From NCBI GenBank assembly GCA_025964075.1, contig JAOPZQ010000543.1, positions 1 through 5,334 on the forward strand: 5,334 nt of DNA. The letters are read 5' to 3'. The translations under genes and the position numbers were made by a program. The notes beneath the pieces were generated by a model that saw only the letters and a program-made list of their open reading frames with translations, was not told the DNA's origin and made no database searches. This DNA is from Solirubrobacterales bacterium. GTDB taxonomy: Bacteria; Actinomycetota; Thermoleophilia; Solirubrobacterales; Solirubrobacteraceae. This document shows, piece after piece, positions 1 through 5,334 of the stretch. Every line of letters starts with the position of its first letter. Positions within the stretch are counted from its first letter, which is position 1.

Positions 1-1328
1 TCGCCGGCCTGACCGCGGCGCGCGAGCTGCGCAAGGCGGGCCGCTCGGTGATCGTGCTCGAGGCCCGGGGGCGCGCGGGCGGGCGCTGCTTCAGCCGGCC
101 GATCCCCGGCGCGACCGATGTGGCGAACATGGGCGCGACCTTCGTCGGACCGACGCAGACGCGGATCCTCGCGCTGATGAGCGAGCTCGGGATCGGGAAG
201 TTCCCCGTGTACAGCACGGGGAAGCTGCTCTGGTACGAGAACGGCAAGGTGTCCCCGTACACCGGCACGATCCCGCCGACCAGCGATCCGCTGGCCGCCG
301 TGCAGCTCGGCACGCTGACGCTGCCGGCGATCGACCAGATGGCGCAGACGGTGCCGCTCGACGCTCCGTGGAACGCGCCGAAAGCGCTCGAGTGGGACTC
401 GATGACGGTCGACACGTGGGCCAATCAGAACATCATCAGCGCGAAGGGGCGCGCGCTCTTCGCACTCGCGGTCGAGGCGGTCCTCTCCGTCGAGTCGCGC
501 GACGTCTCCTTCCTCTATTTCCTCTTCTACATCCATTCCGCCGGAGGGATCAACCAGCTCGTCGGCAACGCCGGGACGGGGGCCGGGCAGGACTTCCGGG
601 TCAGCGGCGGCACGCAGCGCATCGCCGACACGATGGCCCACCAACTCGGCAAGCGGGTGCTCCTGCACCAGCCGGTGCGGTCGATCAAGCACACCGCCGG
701 CGGCGTGACCGTCCACACCGATTCCCTCGCCGTAAAGGGGCGCCACGTCGTCGTCGCGATCCCGCCGCACCTCGCCGGGCGCATCGTCTACTCGCCGGGC
801 CTGCCGGCGCAGCGAGACCAGCTCACACAGCGGATGCCGATCGGCTCCCTGATCAAGACGATCGCCGTCTACGACAGGCCGTTCTGGCGCGACCAGGGCC
901 TGAACGGACAGGTGACGAGCGACGTGGGACCGGTCAAGGCCATGTTCGACGCCTCGCCGGCGAGCGGCACCCCCGGCGTGCTCCTCGGATTCGTGGACGG
1001 CGAGGATGCTCGCCTGCTCTCCGACCTGCCGCCGGCCGAGCGCCAGCGCCAGGCCCTGCAGTCCTACGTCCGCTACTTCGGCTCCGCGGCCGCCAATCCG
1101 CGGCAGTACGTCGACCAGCCGTGGGATCGGGAGATCTACACCGGCGGCTGCCCGGTCGGCCTGATGCCGCCGGGGGTGATGACGTCCTACGGTCGCGCGC
1201 TGCGGCCGCCGGTCGGCCGGATCCACTGGGCGGGGACGGAGACGGCGACGGTGTGGACCGGGTACATGGACGGCGCCGTGCAGTCGGGCCAGGTCGCGGC
1301 GAAGGCGGTGCTGGCTGCGCCGCGCTGA
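1..1328 (+). CDS. Flavin monoamine oxidase (FAD-dependent amine oxidase family), 5'-truncated by the window
   Basis: This is an FAD-dependent oxidoreductase of the monoamine oxidase family. Such enzymes oxidise amines to imines and pass electrons to O2; the substrate cannot be read here. The frame is open from base 3 and gives 441 residues before TGA at 1326-1328. The start and most of the Rossmann GxGxxG loop lie before the window; only AGLTAARELRKAG followed by VIVLEARGRAGGR (FAD-binding strand and GG motif) remains. Further family marks are GGTQRIAD, VAIPPHLAGRI, GSLIKTIAVYDRPFW, and a C-terminal block with YTGGCPVG, GRIHWAGTETA and GYMDGAVQSG. By alignment from memory to human MAO-B, Lys285 matches the flavin-N5 lysine (K296), Cys383 the flavin-linked cysteine (C397), and Tyr421 a cage tyrosine (Y435). 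The other cage position (Y398) is Pro384. No signal or membrane tail is seen; the protein ends shortly after the FAD-binding block, so it is probably soluble. It converges on the GalT-like gene with a 2-nt gap. Family call is secure; substrate is unknown. Confidence 0.93.
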   Translation, partial: AGLTAARELRKAGRSVIVLEARGRAGGRCFSRPIPGATDVANMGATFVGPTQTRILALMSELGIGKFPVYSTGKLLWYENGKVSPYTGTIPPTSDPLAAVQLGTLTLPAIDQMAQTVPLDAPWNAPKALEWDSMTVDTWANQNIISAKGRALFALAVEAVLSVESRDVSFLYFLFYIHSAGGINQLVGNAGTGAGQDFRVSGGTQRIADTMAHQLGKRVLLHQPVRSIKHTAGGVTVHTDSLAVKGRHVVVAIPPHLAGRIVYSPGLPAQRDQLTQRMPIGSLIKTIAVYDRPFWRDQGLNGQVTSDVGPVKAMFDASPASGTPGVLLGFVDGEDARLLSDLPPAERQRQALQSYVRYFGSAAANPRQYVDQPWDREIYTGGCPVGLMPPGVMTSYGRALRPPVGRIHWAGTETATVWTGYMDGAVQSGQVAAKAVLAAPR

Positions 1329-1330
1329 GG

Positions 1331-2314
1331 TCAGCGCTCGCGGAGCTGCGCCGCCGCGCGCTCCGGCGCGACGATGTTGAGATTGACCCCGGCGCCGAGC
1401 TCGAGCCCGGCGAAGTGGGTCAGGCGCGGCATCACGTCGACGCGCCAGCAGAAATGCTCGGCGCCGCGAGGCGCCGTGCGGATCCACAGGTTCAGCGGCG
1501 GCATCGCGCCGAGCTGGCGCCCGAGCCGGCGCAGCCCGTCGTGGAGGAGCGCCGCCCCGGTCGGCCCGTCGTCCTCGAACCGGGCTCGCGGGACGCGGGG
1601 CGCGAGCAGCAGCTGGTAGGGCACGCGGGCGCCGTAGGGCGCCATCAGGACGGCCTCCTCGTCGATGGCGACGATCCGCTCGCGGCGGCGCACCTCCTCC
1701 TGCACGAGGTCCTGGAGCAGGTTGCCGCCCATCGTCCGGGTCGCGTAGGCGCCGAAGCGCTCGCGCTCGCGGGCGATCTGCGCGGGGACGAACGGCAGCG
1801 CGTAGAGCTGGGCGTGGGTGTGGGGGAGCGACGCGCCGCCTTCGCGGCGCTCGTTGACGATCAGGTGGACGTAGGAGGCGTCGCCGTGGGCGCGCATGCG
1901 CTCGCGCCAGACGTCCATCGCGGCCGCGACCTGGTCCGCGGTCAGGTCCGCCAGGGAGGTCACAGGATCCGGCGCGTTGACGATTACCTCGTGGTCGCCG
2001 AGCGCGGCCTCGGCGTGGAAGAGCTCCGGCCGGCCGTCGCGCGGGACCTCGCCCTCGGGTTCGCGCGTCAGCGCCGGATAGAGGTTCGGCACGACGCGGA
2101 CCGTCCAGCCGCGCGAGTCGGGGGCCCCGCCGCCGGGACGGACGGCGTAGACCTCTGGCGGCGTCTGGTCTTCGTGGCCCTCGGCGAACGGGTCGGTCTC
2201 GGCGTCGAGGGGCGCCGCCGGCTCGGCCCGGGGCTCGCCGCCCGGCCGGTCGGCGCGGGCGGCCGCGACGATAGTCCGCAGCCCGGTGAGGGGATCGACT
2301 CGGATCTCAGGCAA
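1331..2314 (-). CDS. Galactose-1-phosphate uridylyltransferase-like protein (HIT superfamily), TTG start
   Basis: GalT-type enzymes move UMP between UDP-glucose and galactose-1-phosphate through a histidine-UMP intermediate in the cytoplasm (Leloir pathway). The product is 327 residues, a little shorter than E. coli GalT (348). Family marks in order: PEIRVDPLTG at the N-terminus, GHEDQTPPEV (46-55), RVVPNLYPAL (73-82), GDHEVIV (106-112), and the active-site stretch LPHTHAQLYA (163-172) with His167 as expected nucleophile and Gln169 behind it. The C-terminal block is WRVDVMPRLTHFAG and then GAGVNLN. The usual HPH is HTH. The CxxC zinc pair is replaced by Asp41 and Ala44, and the third ligand position by Pro117. 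I chose the TTG at 2314-2312 because it begins exactly at the conserved N-terminus and has GGAG 7 nt upstream; a start further up would add an unrelated arginine- and serine-rich tail read inside the acetyltransferase gene. It overlaps that gene by 8 nt. No galK or galE is nearby, so it could use another sugar or nucleotide; I give no symbol. Confidence 0.87.
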   Translation of the reverse strand: MPEIRVDPLTGLRTIVAAARADRPGGEPRAEPAAPLDAETDPFAEGHEDQTPPEVYAVRPGGGAPDSRGWTVRVVPNLYPALTREPEGEVPRDGRPELFHAEAALGDHEVIVNAPDPVTSLADLTADQVAAAMDVWRERMRAHGDASYVHLIVNERREGGASLPHTHAQLYALPFVPAQIARERERFGAYATRTMGGNLLQDLVQEEVRRRERIVAIDEEAVLMAPYGARVPYQLLLAPRVPRARFEDDGPTGAALLHDGLRRLGRQLGAMPPLNLWIRTAPRGAEHFCWRVDVMPRLTHFAGLELGAGVNLNIVAPERAAAQLRER

Positions 2315-2741
2315 GCGTCTTCTCCATCGCCACGTGCTCGATTCCGGCCTCCCAGAAGAGATGCCCGCGCTCGTCGTATCCATGCTCGACGTAGAGCGAT
2401 TTCGCATAGGTCTGCGCGTGGAGGACGAGCCGGCACGCGCCGCCGGCCCGGGCCTCGACGTCCGCGGCGTCGAGCAGTCGTGAGGCGATGCCCCGGCGCC
2501 GATGCGACGGCTCGACCGCGAGCCGGCTGAACTGCACGGCGTCGCCGGCGAAGAGCAGGCGGCACGTGCCGAGGACGTCGCCCTCGGGATCGACGGCGAC
2601 GAGGTGGATGCCTTCGTCGTCGCGGCCGTCGAGCTCGTCGGAGATCGGCACGCCCTGCTCGACGCAGAACACGCGATGGCGCAGGTCGAGCGCCTGGCGG
2701 CGCTCGGCCCGGTTACGGGCGCGTCGAACCTCCACGCTCAC
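2307..2741 (-). CDS. GNAT family N-acetyltransferase
   Basis: The predicted product is a 144-residue single-domain GNAT protein, which would move an acetyl group from acetyl-CoA to an amine; the acceptor is unknown. The N-terminal region LRHRVFCVEQGVP (20-32), followed by DELDGRDDEGIHLVA, resembles the ElaA-like and related GNAT subgroups. The core strand FSRLAVEPSHR leads into the CoA pyrophosphate-binding loop RRRGIASRLL (81-90). The late segment YAKSLYVEHGYDERG (112-126) is the usual GNAT motif B region with the Tyr near the thiol. I chose GTG at 2741-2739 because it forms a GTGA overlap with the stop of the upstream redoxin gene, the classic coupled arrangement, and the family N-terminus starts just after it. 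A second GTG two codons on (2735) is possible. No Shine-Dalgarno is seen, which fits coupling by stop-start overlap. A longer open frame extends upstream but is only a shadow of the redoxin gene. Confidence 0.88.
   Translation of the reverse strand: MSVEVRRARNRAERRQALDLRHRVFCVEQGVPISDELDGRDDEGIHLVAVDPEGDVLGTCRLLFAGDAVQFSRLAVEPSHRRRGIASRLLDAADVEARAGGACRLVLHAQTYAKSLYVEHGYDERGHLFWEAGIEHVAMEKTLA
2322..2325 (-). promoter_or_regulatory. Shine-Dalgarno site for the TTG-started GalT-like gene
   Basis: Reading the minus strand, GGAG lies at 2325-2322 and is followed by 7 nt and then the TTG at 2314. It sits inside the last codons of the acetyltransferase gene. Spacing is ideal, and this is the clearest ribosome binding site of the cluster. 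It decides the TTG start over the longer open frame. Confidence 0.6.
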
Positions 2742-3292
2742 GAGGTGTAGCGCGCGATGTCCGCCAGCAAGGCCTTGTCGCTCGTGTAGGGCCCCGGGTG
2801 CTGGAACACCAGCCGGCCGCGCGCGTCGTAGTAGTTCGTGATCGGCATGCCGAGGGTGGCCTTGAGCGAGCGCGAGATCTGCGAGCCCGAATCCTCGTAG
2901 CTCGGATAGGGGACGAGGTTGCGGCGCAGGAACCCGAGCGCGCTGTCCCGGACGTCCTCGGCGTCCACGCCCAGGAAGGCGATCCGGCGGCCCTCCTTGA
3001 GCGACACGCGCTGCAGGATGGCGAATTCGTCGCGGCAGGGCTGACACCAGGCCGCCCAGCGGTTGACGACGACGGGGTGGCCGCGCAGGCGGGCCAGGCG
3101 CGTGCGGAACGCGGGCAGGCCGCCCGAGATGAGATCCCCCGCCTGCTCGTGGAGCGAGCTCAGGGCCGGCGGGGAGCCGGCCAGAGCCTTCCCGATCCCC
3201 GCGCGGGTCAGGGCGACGGTCCTGGGGGAGGACCCACAACCGGCCGCCACCAGCGCCAGCAGGCCGGACACGAGCAGCGCGCGGATCGGCAT
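2738..3292 (-). CDS. TlpA-like thioredoxin-fold lipoprotein (thiol-disulfide oxidoreductase)
   Basis: This is an exported, lipid-anchored thioredoxin-fold protein, first in a three-gene unit. The 184-residue product starts with MPIRALLV, a hydrophobic run to residue 17, and a lipobox-like AAGC with Cys19 as the predicted lipid anchor followed by GSS. The mature part carries the redox motif WAAWCQPC (79-86) with Cys83 and Cys86, after the typical VVVNRW strand. The cis-proline loop GMPIT (148-152) and the following YYDARGRLVFQHPG strand complete the TlpA/ResA/AhpC-TSA pattern. Between them lies the helical insertion usual for TlpA-type proteins. The likely role is disulfide reduction or thiol protection outside the membrane; the partner is unknown, and no cytochrome c maturation gene is visible. 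The ATG at 3292-3290 gives a complete signal peptide. No good Shine-Dalgarno precedes it; a short tandem repeat occupies that space. The stop overlaps the acetyltransferase start by 4 nt. Confidence 0.92.
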   Translation of the reverse strand: MPIRALLVSGLLALVAAGCGSSPRTVALTRAGIGKALAGSPPALSSLHEQAGDLISGGLPAFRTRLARLRGHPVVVNRWAAWCQPCRDEFAILQRVSLKEGRRIAFLGVDAEDVRDSALGFLRRNLVPYPSYEDSGSQISRSLKATLGMPITNYYDARGRLVFQHPGPYTSDKALLADIARYTS

Positions 3293-3295
3293 CGT

Positions 3296-3312
3296 CTTGC
3301 CAAAGCTTGCCA
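3296..3312 (-). repeat. Tandem 7-mer with 10-bp period just before the redoxin ATG
   Basis: On the minus strand TGGCAAG occurs twice, at 3312-3306 and 3302-3296, with 3 nt between copies. The period is therefore 10 nt, about one DNA turn. The last copy ends 3 nt before the ATG at 3292. It lies where the ribosome binding site would be expected. It could be an operator, a weak ribosome-contact element or chance. Confidence 0.4.
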
Positions 3313-3380
3313 GATCGACCGTTCTCTCCCCCGAGTCTGCTTCAATAGCGGTATCCTCTCGGGGCGGGGGAAGGACCTTG

Positions 3381-3403
3381 CGGGACCTCCACTCTCGGTC
3401 CCG
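3381..3403 (+). repeat. Perfect 7-bp inverted repeat in the helicase leader
   Basis: CGGGACC at 3381-3387 is matched by GGTCCCG at 3397-3403, with a 9-nt loop. Six of seven pairs are G-C. On the plus strand it is followed by GCTTTCTTCC, a loosely pyrimidine-rich stretch. It lies 73 nt before the helicase ATG. It could be a leader hairpin, an attenuator-like weak terminator or an operator palindrome. The reverse-strand transcript has no T-run after it. Confidence 0.4.
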
Positions 3404-3476
3404 GCTTTCTTCCGTTCCCTCTTGGAGCCCGAGTCGCGCATTCGTTCGCGCGGCTCATCAGCGAATCAGAGCCAGC

Positions 3477-5334
<1,858 letters not shown>

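Larger units (their letters stand above)
3293..3476. promoter_or_regulatory. Divergent intergenic region between the redoxin operon and the helicase gene
   Basis: These 184 nt separate two divergent starts, so promoters for both directions should lie here. I could not find a convincing -35/-10 pair on either strand. TATCCT at 3352-3357 on the plus strand is a weak -10 candidate with no good partner. The stretch is less G+C-biased than the genes around it and holds three small repeats, listed separately or under findings. Neither gene has a strong Shine-Dalgarno at its start. Confidence 0.45.

Noticed and set aside
1348..1369. GCGCCG/CGGCGC hairpin just past the convergent stops, as a possible terminator
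   Set aside because: It lies inside the GalT-like coding sequence, has no T-run on either side, and 6-bp GC arms are expected by chance at this base composition.
368..2530. A 720-codon plus-strand open frame crossing the end of the amine oxidase and the whole GalT-like gene
   Set aside because: It is rich in Arg, Ala, Gly and Pro with no domain, and it runs through strongly recognised genes in other frames. This is typical of shadow frames in very high-GC DNA.
2742..3239. N-terminal extension of the acetyltransferase frame by about 165 residues
   Set aside because: This stretch is the redoxin gene read in another frame. The extension is rich in Pro and Arg and has no fold signature, whereas the redoxin frame has a lipobox and CxxC.

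Overview
This 5.3-kb window comes from a very GC-rich bacterial chromosome. GTG and TTG starts, overlapping genes and strong G/C at third codon positions point to a high-GC actinobacterium. The makeup of the helicase and of the GalT-like protein reminds me of Thermoleophilia/Solirubrobacterales, but that placement is an inference from memory. No tRNA, rRNA, CRISPR array, insertion sequence or phage gene is visible. Base composition looks even throughout, so this reads as ordinary chromosome rather than a mobile island.

Layout: (1) positions 1-1328, plus strand: the body and C-terminus of a flavin monoamine oxidase whose N-terminus lies before the window. (2) positions 3292-1331, minus strand: a compact three-gene unit transcribed right to left. 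It holds a thioredoxin-fold lipoprotein (TlpA-like), a GNAT N-acetyltransferase and a galactose-1-phosphate uridylyltransferase-like protein of the HIT superfamily. The genes overlap by 4 and 8 nt, so co-transcription and translational coupling are very likely. The last gene starts at a TTG inside the end of the acetyltransferase gene. It meets the amine oxidase tail to tail with only 2 nt between the stop codons. (3) positions 3293-3476: a 184-nt divergent intergenic region with small repeats and one hairpin. (4) positions 3477-5334, plus strand: a superfamily 2 DEAH-box helicase, open at the right edge, with 619 residues visible.

The three minus-strand products share no obvious pathway: one would sit on the cell envelope (extracytoplasmic redox), and two are small-molecule transferases. 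Their grouping may reflect shared expression only. The helicase and amine oxidase look like independent units.

The points most worth following up are these. The GalT-like protein has lost most of the classical structural zinc ligands but keeps the catalytic histidine. The amine oxidase keeps the MAO-type flavin-linking cysteine position but has proline in place of one aromatic-cage tyrosine. The helicase carries a repeat-bearing, strongly acidic insertion between its HQ motif and Walker A. The divergent intergenic region has repeats and a hairpin. I do not see a convincing new multi-gene system here.
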